Shown piece after piece: positions 27,265 through 35,598 of a stretch of DNA of 64,000 nt. The notes beneath the pieces were generated by a model. It ran no database searches. It saw nothing but the letters and a program-made list of their open reading frames with translations, and had not been told where the DNA came from. The stretch lies in the NCBI GenBank assembly GCA_963731105.1, contig CAVSUM010000011.1, forward strand, positions 62,001 through 126,000, written 5' to 3'. Origin of the DNA: RPQJ01 sp963731105 (GTDB taxonomy: Bacteria; Pseudomonadota; Gammaproteobacteria; Steroidobacterales; Steroidobacteraceae). Each line of letters opens with the position of its first letter. Position 1 is the stretch's first letter. The position numbers and the translations under genes were made by a program.

Positions 27265-28193
27265 TGCATCTCCACGTCGCAGGTGCCGATGCCCTTGCGG
27301 TAGTAGTTGAACTGCACGTTCGGGTGGTCGGCGAGCAGCGACATCGGCACGGCGGCATCCGGCAGCTTCTTGGCAATCATCAGGCAGGTGAGCCGCTGGC
27401 CGAACGGGTTGTCGTGGTTGCCCGCCTGCCAGATGGAGACCTTCTCCGCCTGCCAGGTCTCGACCGGCCCGACCGAGATGGCCTGGGTGGGCACGAGCGA
27501 GATGTTCCCGCCGCCGGACGTGCGCGCGTTCTGCGCGATGGTCAGCGGATGCAGATCCACCACGCGCGTCGTCAGCTTGCGGTATTCCGCCGGCGAGGGC
27601 GGGCTGTTCTTGTATTTGCCCGCGCGGCTCGGCGGATCGTTGAAGGCCCAGTGCTTCACGTCGCCCTGCCCGCCTTGCATGACGGCGCAGCGCACGCCGG
27701 CGTTCCAGCTCTTGCGGTAGGCGGCGGTGTCGGCCTTGGGGAAGTGCAGGTTCGCATCCGGCATCACCAGGTCCTTGCGGATGCGGCTGAAGCACATCTC
27801 GCGGTCGGCCTTCTCGAACGAGAGCGGATGCGTGGCCGGCGCTTCCTTGCCGTCGAGGAACCATTCGTCCATGCCCCAGAAATGGCCGGAGCGGACGTTC
27901 AGGTTGAGGTCATTCACGAGCCGCGCCACCAGCGGCAGTTGCTCCGTCGGCCCGATCGGCCCGCAGATGCCGACCGGGTTGTCGGGCGTGGATTGCTTCC
28001 AGGCGGTGATGTATTCGAGCGCCTCGGCGAGGTAGAACTCCTCGAGCGTGTCATACATCACGACCTTGAAGCCGGGCCGGGAGAGCTTGAGCATCTTCTC
28101 CGGCGTAAGCGCGGCGGCGTCGCGGATGATGTCGGCGTCGAGCGTGGTGTAATCCCACCAATCGGGGGCAATGGAACTGAGTTTGCGTGGCAT
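27261..28193 (-). CDS. Glucosamine-6-phosphate deaminase (NagB-like)
   Basis: 310 residues, intact. Conserved elements of the NagB fold are visible: GICGPIGPTEQ (phosphate loop), VRSGHFWGMDEWFL (the M-D-E of the active site), GGQGDVKHWAFNDPP (equivalent of the G-x-D-G-H-I-A-F-N-E-P loop, with H-W-A-F-N-D-P) and NISLVPTQAISVG. The family converts glucosamine-6-phosphate to fructose-6-phosphate and ammonia. It is longer and more divergent than E. coli NagB (266), so an altered substrate is possible. Its neighbour downstream is rnhB (overlap); 50 nt upstream ends a PIG-L deacetylase on the same strand. Confidence 0.8.
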   Translation of the reverse strand: MPRKLSSIAPDWWDYTTLDADIIRDAAALTPEKMLKLSRPGFKVVMYDTLEEFYLAEALEYITAWKQSTPDNPVGICGPIGPTEQLPLVARLVNDLNLNVRSGHFWGMDEWFLDGKEAPATHPLSFEKADREMCFSRIRKDLVMPDANLHFPKADTAAYRKSWNAGVRCAVMQGGQGDVKHWAFNDPPSRAGKYKNSPPSPAEYRKLTTRVVDLHPLTIAQNARTSGGGNISLVPTQAISVGPVETWQAEKVSIWQAGNHDNPFGQRLTCLMIAKKLPDAAVPMSLLADHPNVQFNYYRKGIGTCDVEMH

Positions 28194-28243
28194 AAGTCAG
28201 GGCAGTGTTAGTTGCGAGTTGGTACAAGATTCAATCTAAAGCT

Positions 28244-29049
28244 TCAAAAGCCTCGTTGCAGGCTGCGCTCGTAGGCTTTGTTCACCAGGTAGTTCTTCCC
28301 CAGCGCCTGCTGCCAGCGGGTCGGCGTCGGGCCCGCAGAAGCCGAAATGCAGATGCCGCCGCCAGCCCTCGGCGTGCTTGAACTTCTTCGACAGGCGCCC
28401 GACCGCCAGCGACATGTCCTCCATCGCCAGCAGGTAGGAGTTCATGCCCTGGCTGACATCCAGCCAGTTCTGCTGGCTCTTGTGCGCCGCCAGCGCCTTG
28501 AGCTGGGTCTTGTGCACCGAGGTCGTGTTGACGAATGCGCCGGGAATGATGCGCCGCCGCAACTGATCGCACAGCCCGTGCGGCAGCGCGTGATAGACCG
28601 TCACTTCGTAATCCGCCGTCGGGCGGGGCGGCACCGTCTTGAAGTTCGGCATCCCCCGCGTGAACGCCGCCGTCACCGCCAGCCGGGAGGTGTTCGTGTG
28701 GTCCTCCATGTAGTCCTGCGGCGAATGGGTCAGCACGATCCCGGGCTTGACCTCGCGGATGACGGCCGCCAGCGCGCGCAGCAGCTCCAGGTTGTAGAGG
28801 ATCTCCAGGTCGTTCGTGAGGCTGGGGTGGAAGTGCGCGCCGAGGATCTTGGCGGCGGCGCGCGCTTCGGTGTTGCGGATGGAGCGCGTCATCGCGGCGT
28901 TGTACTCGCACGCTGCCGCAGTTGCCGTTGGCCACGGTCAGGTAGTGGATCTCGTAGCCCGCCTGCTTGAGCAGCAACAGCGTCCCGGCCATGTAGAACT
29001 CGATGTCGTCCGGGTGCGCCCCGATGGCGATGGCAACTTTACTTCGCAT
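28244..29049 (-). CDS. PIG-L/LmbE family deacetylase (two frameshifts)
   Basis: Merged product of about 268 residues. VAIAIGAHPDDIEFYMAGTL holds the A-H-P-D-D zinc motif, and THSPQDYMEDHTNTSRL holds the second D-Y-x-x-D-H metal motif. The C-terminus after repair is WQQALGKNYLVNKAYERSLQ. Members remove the N-acetyl group from GlcNAc-containing molecules. Frame changes lie near 28905 and 28320. Its position in front of a NagB-like gene suggests it supplies the deacetylation step that NagA performs elsewhere; this is inference. Confidence 0.8.
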
Positions 29050-29250
29050 ACTTGTTCAGTTCGGAAAGTTTCACCGGCCGCCCCAACTCCGCCGAACGGT
29101 CCGGCCTGTTGGGCGCTCAACGCCGCCGCCTCCAGCTTGCGCGAGGAATAAACCGCCGTGACCTGCCCGAGCAGCGGTGGCGTTGATGGCCGGGATATGA
29201 GCCGTTGCCACCCAGCCATACCCTACGATGCCGACATTATACTTCTTCAT
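29039..29250 (-). pseudogene. Remnant of a Gfo/Idh/MocA oxidoreductase gene
   Basis: The start is a perfect N-terminus of this family, MKKYNVGIVGYGWVATAHIP (Rossmann G-x-G-x-x-x), and continues through GQVTAVYSSRKLEAAALSAQ after a frame change. About 55 residues in, the sequence jumps to what looks like a family C-terminus (GRPVKLSELNKYAK) and stops, overlapping the PIG-L start. Roughly 300 internal residues are missing, which is consistent with one internal deletion. Confidence 0.6.
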
Positions 29251-29628
29251 GGTCCTGAGACCGGATTCCGTTGCGCTGTGACGATGCGCGAAATGGCACT
29301 ACCTTTCCCGGCTCTTGTCAAGGGATTGGTTGCGCGCGCGCGGACGCGCCGTTGATGGTGTGGAGAGTCGAGGGTTGATAGTTCCGAAGTAGCTGCCCTC
29401 GCGGGCCAGGGACGGACACCCTATGCGCCCGGTTTCCCGCCCTCTTCCCACGCTTTGGAGTGCCTTTGAGGTCACTTGCAGGTCGGAATTACCGCCCAAC
29501 CGGGGAATTTACCCCCTGTATACCCCTTGTAAGCCCCCTGTATGCAATAGGCCGGTGCCTGGCTTGCCGTTGGCCTACCCAACTAAAGAGATTGAGATTG
29601 GGCTCGGTTGAAATATGGTAGCTGTTCG
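29251..29628. other. Intergenic region with a short 11-nt array
   Basis: No ORF supported on either strand. It holds the array at 29511-29543 and otherwise unremarkable sequence. Confidence 0.5.
29511..29543. repeat. 11-nt phased array, three units
   Basis: ACCCCCTGTAT, ACCCCTTGTAA and GCCCCCTGTAT are contiguous; a weaker fourth unit (GCAATAGGCCG) keeps the register. It lies about 85 bp downstream of the dapA-like gene. Confidence 0.7.
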
Positions 29629-30585
29629 CTAACCTGTTACGGCGAATTCCCTGACCCCCTCCATGAACTCCGGGATCAATTCCTGTGCGGCCGGACGGAC
29701 CCGCTCCACTTCCGCCGCCGGAATCGACCGGTAAGGCCACCGCATGCGTTCGCCAACCTCCGCCCAACCGCCCAGCAGGGCCATGAATCGGTCGCAGGCT
29801 GCGTTGCAATACCGCTGTTCAGTGATGAAGGGCGCGATATATCCGTCCATGAACTGCCGCAGCCGTTGCTCCAATTCCAGCGCCCCTGCCATGTCTGTCT
29901 GCATCTGCTCGGTCCAGCGCTGGGCGGCCGCCGGGTTGAGGCAAGCCACATTCGAATAGGCGCCCTGCGCGCCACGCCGAACCCCGCTGGCCAGATGATG
30001 TCCGGGCACGAAGACACTGAGCCGGGCGAGATGTTGGCGCATCGAGGCATACCAGGCGTCATCGCCGCCGGCGGTCTTCAGCCCCACCAGGGCGGGGATG
30101 CGTTCGGCGAACCGCCCGACCTGCTCGGGACTCAGCACCCGCTTCGCGTGGGGCGGATTATACAGCACCAGCCCGACGCCTCCCGCCGCCTCCGCCATCC
30201 CTTCCAGAAACGCTGTCGCCTCGTCCTCGGTCACGGGGAACCAGTCGGGCAGGATCACCTGCACCGCGCCCGGAGCGAGCGGAACAATACGGCGCAAACG
30301 CTCCCGCGAGATTTGTGCGCTCATGTGGCTGACACCGATTTGAAACCGCATCCCCGCGGCGTTGCATTTCTTCGCCAGACATTCGGAGATTTGGTCAAAC
30401 TCGGCCTCCGTCTGCGTGTGAAATTCGCCCGCCGTGCCGTTGGAGTAGATGCCGTCCACCCCCATGGCAATTAAGGCGTCGATTTCGGCCGCCACCCGCC
30501 CGAGGTCAAGCGAGTCGTCCGCGTTCCAGGCCGACAACAACGTCGCCCAGTTGCCATGGATCTGTTCAGAAGTAAGCGCTTTCAT
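29629..30585 (-). CDS. DapA/NanA-superfamily aldolase, copy 1
   Basis: 318 residues, intact. IYSNGTAGEFHTQT is the substrate carboxylate-binding loop (G-T-x-G-E), GLVLYNPPHA has the catalytic Tyr, and ALVGLKTAGGD the Schiff-base Lys. The family includes N-acetylneuraminate lyase and dihydrodipicolinate synthase. This branch lacks the Y-Y-H-x-P-A and K-F-T signature of true NanA seen at 57033-57986, so the substrate may differ. It sits downstream of a NanM-like epimerase and a sialidase on the same strand. A near-identical but disrupted copy lies at 43211-44651. Confidence 0.8.
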   Translation of the reverse strand: MKALTSEQIHGNWATLLSAWNADDSLDLGRVAAEIDALIAMGVDGIYSNGTAGEFHTQTEAEFDQISECLAKKCNAAGMRFQIGVSHMSAQISRERLRRIVPLAPGAVQVILPDWFPVTEDEATAFLEGMAEAAGGVGLVLYNPPHAKRVLSPEQVGRFAERIPALVGLKTAGGDDAWYASMRQHLARLSVFVPGHHLASGVRRGAQGAYSNVACLNPAAAQRWTEQMQTDMAGALELEQRLRQFMDGYIAPFITEQRYCNAACDRFMALLGGWAEVGERMRWPYRSIPAAEVERVRPAAQELIPEFMEGVREFAVTG

Positions 30586-30659
30586 AACGCATCCGGAGTG
30601 ATTGGTTGCCGAGCCAAGGCGGCAGATTTCGACAACGTTGGTAAGCGGAGAAGGCGTGG

Positions 30660-31746
30660 CTAAGGTTTGGCGGTGGGTTCAAAGGTCCAGATTTCCGGCG
30701 AGCGGACGCCGGGGCGCGCTTCGCCGCTGACCAGCACGAAACGTCCTTTCCAGAACGCCGTCGGCAACGTGGCACGCGGCGCGGGCACTTCGCCATTCGG
30801 GCGCCATGAGTCAGTGCGGATGTCGTAGGCAAGGCTGGCTTTGGAAAAACCGGGATGTTTTTCCATGGGCTGAAATCCGGCCAAAGAGCCGTCGTCGCCG
30901 CCGACAATGAAGAATTGCGACCCGGCGACCGGCGCGGGTGTCGGCGCGGCCACCGACGGTTTCGGCAGGTCAGCCAGGCGTTTCCAGCCGGAGCCGGGCT
31001 GGTAACTCCAGGTGTCGCGGAGATACACCCGCGCCACCTTGCCGTTCGTTTGTTCCAGGGCCGCGCCGCCAGCCAGGTAAAACGCTCCCGCGAACGCGGC
31101 GGCCACCGGCAGGATGCGCGCTTTGCCTGGGCACTCTGCCAATTCCCGCCACTGGGGACGGGCGGCCTTGCAGGTCGAGCGCGAACAGGCGTTTCAACGC
31201 GGATTGCTCGCCGGGCTGTTCCGAGCCGCCGAAGATGAATAGGGTTTCCCCGACCAGCGCGCCAGCCCCGTTAGCCAGCGGCACGGGCAGCCGGGGAAGG
31301 TTCGTGACTTCCAGGCGGCCGTGCTGCAACGAAAGCAGGAAAACTTCCGCGTGATGCTTTTCTGCGTCGCTGCCCCCGGCACACACCACGCCGGCTTTGG
31401 TTGTGACCGACACACCGTAGCCAAGCGGTCGCGGCAGTTTGCCGACCACCTTCCACGCCCCGTTCGTTTCCTCCAACGCGAACACGGTGTCATACCAGAC
31501 TTTCTTTCCGCCCTCCCACGGCTTCTTGTCCGGAAAGTTCGCGCCGCCGGCCACGATCAGGGTGTCGCCGGCTACGCCGGCAAACGCGCCCGCGAAGCCC
31601 TCGCGGTCGGGAAGTGAGGGCAGCTTCGAGAACTCGGCGGCGCTTGCGGACAGGACGGAGTGCGCGGTCATAAGCAGTAGAGCAATGATTGATTTTCCGG
31701 TTAATGCCATGCGACAAAAGCTGCCATTCATGCGCTGATCGTTCAT
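30660..31746 (-). CDS. nanM: NanM-like N-acetylneuraminate epimerase, kelch propeller (one frameshift)
   Basis: About 360 residues. A signal peptide (SIIALLLMTAHSVLSASA) precedes a six-blade kelch propeller with repeated h-h-x-G-G motifs (LIVAGGANFPDKKPWEGG, VCAGGSDAEKHHAEV, FIFGGSEQPGEQ, FYLAGGAALEQTNGKV, FFIVGGDDGSLAGF). NanM interconverts alpha- and beta-Neu5Ac after sialidase release, in the periplasm. The ATG at 31746 overlaps the sialidase stop (ATGA), so the two are coupled; an internal ATG at 31710 gives a tighter signal peptide. A frame change near 31155 is probably an error. Confidence 0.8.
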
Positions 31747-32936
31747 GGTTTCGGAGCGCTCGTCGCTCCATCGGATTGCCCAGGTTGCAGCGAGGCCAGC
31801 GGGAGGCTCCTGAACACGATGGTCTCATAAGCATTGGTGGCCCCCGCCTCGTAAAGGCAGGCAATCTGGCCGTTCGCCAGCACGGCCAGATCGGAATACG
31901 CGGCGGGACCCGCGTGCAGCACCCGGGAGACCGGCCAGGTCTGCCCCTCGTCAAAGCTGGCGCGCACGGTCAGGTTCACGCGCTTGCTCTCGCTGGCCGG
32001 GTTGCTGAACAAGATGACGCTCCGGTTGGTCGTCCCCGGCCAACTGTACCGCTCGAGGGCGGCTTGGCATCTCGGCTCGATCAGCGTTGGATCCAGGCGT
32101 TGATCCTTCCACGTCAGCCCGCCATCCTCGCTCACGGCCACCTGGCGGCACTTCCTCGTGCTGTCGTAGTTGCGCATGTTTAACATGAGCCGGCCGCCGG
32201 CGAGTTCCACGACCTCACACTCGTTGACCTGATGTTCGGGTGTCGAGCCGCCGAGTTTCCAATTCTTCCCGTGGTCGTCGGAGTAGATGATGTGTGAGTA
32301 GTAGTGTTTGGAATCCGCCTCGATGTGGTCGCAGGGGATGACGAGGCGGCCCTGATGCGGGCCGTGCTCGATCTGGATGCCGTTGCCCGGGCCGGTGGCA
32401 TACCACGTCCACTGGGCGAGTTTCACATCGGCCGTGATTTCACGCGGAGCACTCCAGGTCCTGCCGTCGTCGATGGAGTGGATGACAAACACCCGCCGCG
32501 TATCCCGGCTGGCTTGGGCAATGATGTCCTTCTCATGGTCATCGCCGCGATTCCAGGTGCTGAGCAACCAAATCGTGCCGGTGTCGCGATCCACCACGGG
32601 ACAGGCATTGCCGCAGGTGTTGTCACCATCGGACCAGATGATTTGTTGCGCGCTCCAACTCTTGCCGTTGTCGGTCGAACGGCGGACGAACAGATCAATC
32701 TTGCCGGCGTCGCCGCCGGAATTCTTCCGCCCCTCGGCAAAGGCCAGCACCGTGCCCCGGGTGGTAACCGCCAGCGCCGGAATGCGGTAGGTGTGATAGC
32801 CGCTTCGCCCACGGACAAACAGCGGTTCGGCGAGACGTTCTGCCGTCGCGGAGTTTGTATTCGCACCGGCGGTCAATATGGCCATCGCCGCCATCAAGGC
32901 GGTGGTCGCTGCCATCGGTTTTCTCGCTTTTGTCAT
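31743..32936 (-). CDS. GH33 exo-alpha-sialidase
   Basis: About 397 residues from ATG 32936, with a short hydrophobic leader (MAATTALMAAMAILTAGA). The GH33 signature GYHTYRIPALAV supplies the first carboxylate-binding Arg. Asp boxes S-x-D-x-G-x-x-W recur (STDNGKSWS, SIDDGRTWS, SDDHGKNWK, SEDGGLTWK, SFDEGQTWP). NGIQIEHGPHQGRLVIPCDH and AAYSDLAVLANGQIACLYE are late propeller segments. It hydrolyses terminal sialic acids outside the cytoplasm. It is the first gene of the sialidase - nanM - dapA-like run. Confidence 0.9.
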   Translation of the reverse strand: MTKARKPMAATTALMAAMAILTAGANTNSATAERLAEPLFVRGRSGYHTYRIPALAVTTRGTVLAFAEGRKNSGGDAGKIDLFVRRSTDNGKSWSAQQIIWSDGDNTCGNACPVVDRDTGTIWLLSTWNRGDDHEKDIIAQASRDTRRVFVIHSIDDGRTWSAPREITADVKLAQWTWYATGPGNGIQIEHGPHQGRLVIPCDHIEADSKHYYSHIIYSDDHGKNWKLGGSTPEHQVNECEVVELAGGRLMLNMRNYDSTRKCRQVAVSEDGGLTWKDQRLDPTLIEPRCQAALERYSWPGTTNRSVILFSNPASESKRVNLTVRASFDEGQTWPVSRVLHAGPAAYSDLAVLANGQIACLYEAGATNAYETIVFRSLPLASLQPGQSDGATSAPKP

Positions 32937-33323
32937 AGTAACCGTTGAAACGAAAATCCCGGTCATTGAGCCAATCCGAGAGTCAAAACGAATTGCCATT
33001 CCAGGCTGCGCTACAATCTCAGGCAGGCCGCGCCCGCCGACAAGCGGCTTGCACTTGTATCTTTTGTGAACCAAAGCCCCGGCGCAAACCCGAGCCACGT
33101 CCCAGGCAGCGACGGCGCGAATGGCGCAACGCAGCGAGTGGGAAGCGTGGTTCAAGTGCGCAAACAGGGGTAGGGGGTCATCGGCAGGGAAAACTTGATA
33201 ATAGTACCTCGCCAGCAAATCGAATTACTGCCCATCCGCCGAACTTTGAATACATGTTAGTTGCCGGGACTTGCCACTACGATTGGCTGGCCAGCCGGAA
33301 TAAAAGCTGTAGGATGGCAGTGC
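32937..33323. other. Divergent intergenic region between two sialidase genes
   Basis: 387 bp between divergently transcribed sialidases. It holds the motif at 33053-33076 and no supported ORF. Promoters for both genes should lie here. Confidence 0.6.
33053..33076. promoter_or_regulatory. Candidate operator shared with the nanA/regulator region
   Basis: ACTTGTATCTTTTGTGAACC followed by AAAG. It matches the 24-mer at 58062-58085 at 20 of 24 positions. ACTTGTA resembles the half-site of AraR-type GntR/LacI hybrid regulators (ACTTGT...ACAAGT). It lies 117 bp from the minus-strand sialidase start and about 250 bp from the plus-strand one. Confidence 0.5.
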
Positions 33324-35555
33324 ATGCTGAACCAGTTCCGGAAGCTCTGCGTCGCGGCCCTCGTGCTGGCGGGAAACGCCGTTGCACAGCAGACCCCCGT
33401 ATTCTCTGAAACAAGTGTGTTTGTTTCGGGCCAGGAAGGATATAACACCTACCGCATTCCTTCGATTGTTAGGACAACGAACGGAACACTGCTGGCCTTT
33501 TGCGAGGGGCGAAAGACATCCTCCAGCGATGCCGGGGACATCGACATCGTGCTGAGGCGCTCGACCAACAATGGCGCAGGCTGGCTGCCAATGACGCTGG
33601 TGCAGGAGGAGGGTGGCACGGCGACCATCACGATCGGCAATCCGACGGCCGTGGTGGACGAGACGACCGGTGCGATTCACCTGCTGTTTTGCCGGAACAA
33701 CGACCGGGTTTTCCATACCGTCAGCACGGACGACGGGCTGACGTGGTCCACGCGAGTTGAGATTACGGCTCAGGTCAAGTTAGCTGATTGGGGCTGGTAT
33801 GCCACCGGTCCTGGACACGGCATTCAACTGAAGCGGGGAAACCAGGCCGGGCGCCTGGTCGTGCCCTGTGATTACAGGACCACGAACGGGGTTTACGGCA
33901 ACCAGATTGCTTATTCCGATGATCACGGAACAAGCTGGCAACTGGGGGCGATCATGGCTGGTGCAAACAACACCAATCCCAATGAGAACGAGGTGGTGGA
34001 GCTTGTGGCGCCATCGCCTCTGGGAGGATCCAGGCTGTACTGCAATTCCCGGGACCAGAACGGGACCGCCAGCGGGACTCGTGCGGAAGCCTGGTCGGCC
34101 GACGGCGGGTCGAGCTATGCTGCGCCGTTTACGAACAATACCGGCTTCGTTTGTCCGGTGGTGCAAGGTAGTTTGCTGCGCCTGCGCGCCACGGACGAAG
34201 GAGCCGGCGCGAACCGGATCCTGTTTTCCTGCCCGAATAGCTCCAGCTCTCGGGTGAACATTTCGATCTGGTCGTCCACGGACGAGGCCGCCTCGTGGGG
34301 GCCGGCCAAGCCGATCTATTCCGGTCCGTCGGCCTATTCAGACCTGGTGCGCGATGCAGTCGGTAACGTTGGGCTGCTCTGTGAGAAGGGCGTGTCAGGA
34401 GCCTACGAAACCATCGCCTATTACAGCTTCAACGAGGCTTGGCTGGATGCGCCCCCTCCCGCTGCAGAAAACCCGGTGCCGGCTTTCTGGAACTTCGAAG
34501 AGAAGGTCGTGGGGCAGTCTTGCAGCACTAATGCGGGTGCGATTTTGGACATTAACCCGGCCGGCTACAGCAACAATATCACGGCGCAGGCAGCGTTCCT
34601 CTACACGGCTGGCCCGGCGAGTTTTGGGTCCGGCGCCGCCCTGCAGTTTGACGGGACGGGCGGCCTGCAGTTGAGCGATATAGGCAGCTTGAACCACTTT
34701 GATTTCAGCGCCACCAACTCGTTCACCATCGAAGTGGTGTTTCGAGTTCCGTCCGGATCAACCCAGGTGGGGGCGCTGGTGGCGAAGGACTACGGCAGCA
34801 AGCTGCCGTCCTGGTGGTTGCGAGTAGAGAGCGGGAAAGCGCGGTTCCTGATCGCGGACACCCAGATCGAGCCGAACATCAGCACGACGAACCTGGTTAA
34901 TGACGGTTACTGGCACCACGTGGCGGCGGTGCGGGACGCCACGAACCCCACGAACAAGTCGCTGCGCCTTTACCTGGATGGGGCACTCAACAATAGCGGC
35001 ACGGATGGCACCACCGAAAGCCAGGCCAACGCACAACCGCTGAACATCGGCCGGTTCGGCGCATCGTCCACTCGGAACCTGACGGGGGAAATTGACATGG
35101 TGCGTATCAACCCCCGCGTGCTTGTGCCGGCAGAGTTCCTCACCAAGTACACGCAATTCGATGCGGATGGCGATCTCATCCCCGACTCGTTTGAGTGGAC
35201 CGAGGCTGGATCGCTAGCGGTTCTAGGTGCTGGCGATGCCGACCATGACGGCTGGCTGGACCCGCTGGAATACGCGCTTGGGTCGAATCCGCTCGGGCAA
35301 TCTTCCGTTCCCCAGTTCAGTGTATACCCGGCAGCGACGTCCGTGGCGGTGAGCACGCGGCAGCGGGCTTTGGCGCCATGGCTCGGTTTGCAGTTGGAAA
35401 ACTCGGAAAGCCTCGCCGGGTGGGCCGCGGCTGCCGGAACACCCGAACTTACGTCGCTGGGCGATGGCCTGTATAGGCGCACCCAGACGGTGCCTTATCC
35501 CGCCGGCGCACCAGGCAGACTTTTCTTCCGATTCTGCCTTTATCAGCAGCCGTGA
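33324..35555 (+). CDS. Secreted GH33 sialidase with LamG domain and calcium-binding repeats
   Basis: About 743 residues from ATG 33324, preceded by AGGA. Signal peptide LCVAALVLAGNAVAQ. Sialidase propeller about 30-380: GYNTYRIPSIV, Asp boxes STNNGAGWL, STDDGLTWS, SDDHGTSWQ, and AYSDLVRDAVGNVGLLCE. A LamG/concanavalin-A-like domain follows (about 400-600; ALQFDGTGGLQLSD, WHHVAAVRD, LYLDGALNN), then two D-x-D-x-D repeats (DADGDLIPDSFE, DADHDGWLDPLEYALG) and a C-terminal beta domain. The LamG part probably binds glycans. The gene is intact and the first of four plus-strand genes. Confidence 0.9.
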   Translation: MLNQFRKLCVAALVLAGNAVAQQTPVFSETSVFVSGQEGYNTYRIPSIVRTTNGTLLAFCEGRKTSSSDAGDIDIVLRRSTNNGAGWLPMTLVQEEGGTATITIGNPTAVVDETTGAIHLLFCRNNDRVFHTVSTDDGLTWSTRVEITAQVKLADWGWYATGPGHGIQLKRGNQAGRLVVPCDYRTTNGVYGNQIAYSDDHGTSWQLGAIMAGANNTNPNENEVVELVAPSPLGGSRLYCNSRDQNGTASGTRAEAWSADGGSSYAAPFTNNTGFVCPVVQGSLLRLRATDEGAGANRILFSCPNSSSSRVNISIWSSTDEAASWGPAKPIYSGPSAYSDLVRDAVGNVGLLCEKGVSGAYETIAYYSFNEAWLDAPPPAAENPVPAFWNFEEKVVGQSCSTNAGAILDINPAGYSNNITAQAAFLYTAGPASFGSGAALQFDGTGGLQLSDIGSLNHFDFSATNSFTIEVVFRVPSGSTQVGALVAKDYGSKLPSWWLRVESGKARFLIADTQIEPNISTTNLVNDGYWHHVAAVRDATNPTNKSLRLYLDGALNNSGTDGTTESQANAQPLNIGRFGASSTRNLTGEIDMVRINPRVLVPAEFLTKYTQFDADGDLIPDSFEWTEAGSLAVLGAGDADHDGWLDPLEYALGSNPLGQSSVPQFSVYPAATSVAVSTRQRALAPWLGLQLENSESLAGWAAAAGTPELTSLGDGLYRRTQTVPYPAGAPGRLFFRFCLYQQP

Positions 35556-35598
35556 GCAAAACGAACCAACCAGCGAGGTTGCTCCCAGCTCCCCGAGC

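Noticed and set aside
27018..28211. 397-codon plus-strand ORF opposite nagB/rnhB
   Set aside because: Antisense to intact NagB-like motifs; composition is rich in His/Arg/Ala as expected for a shadow.
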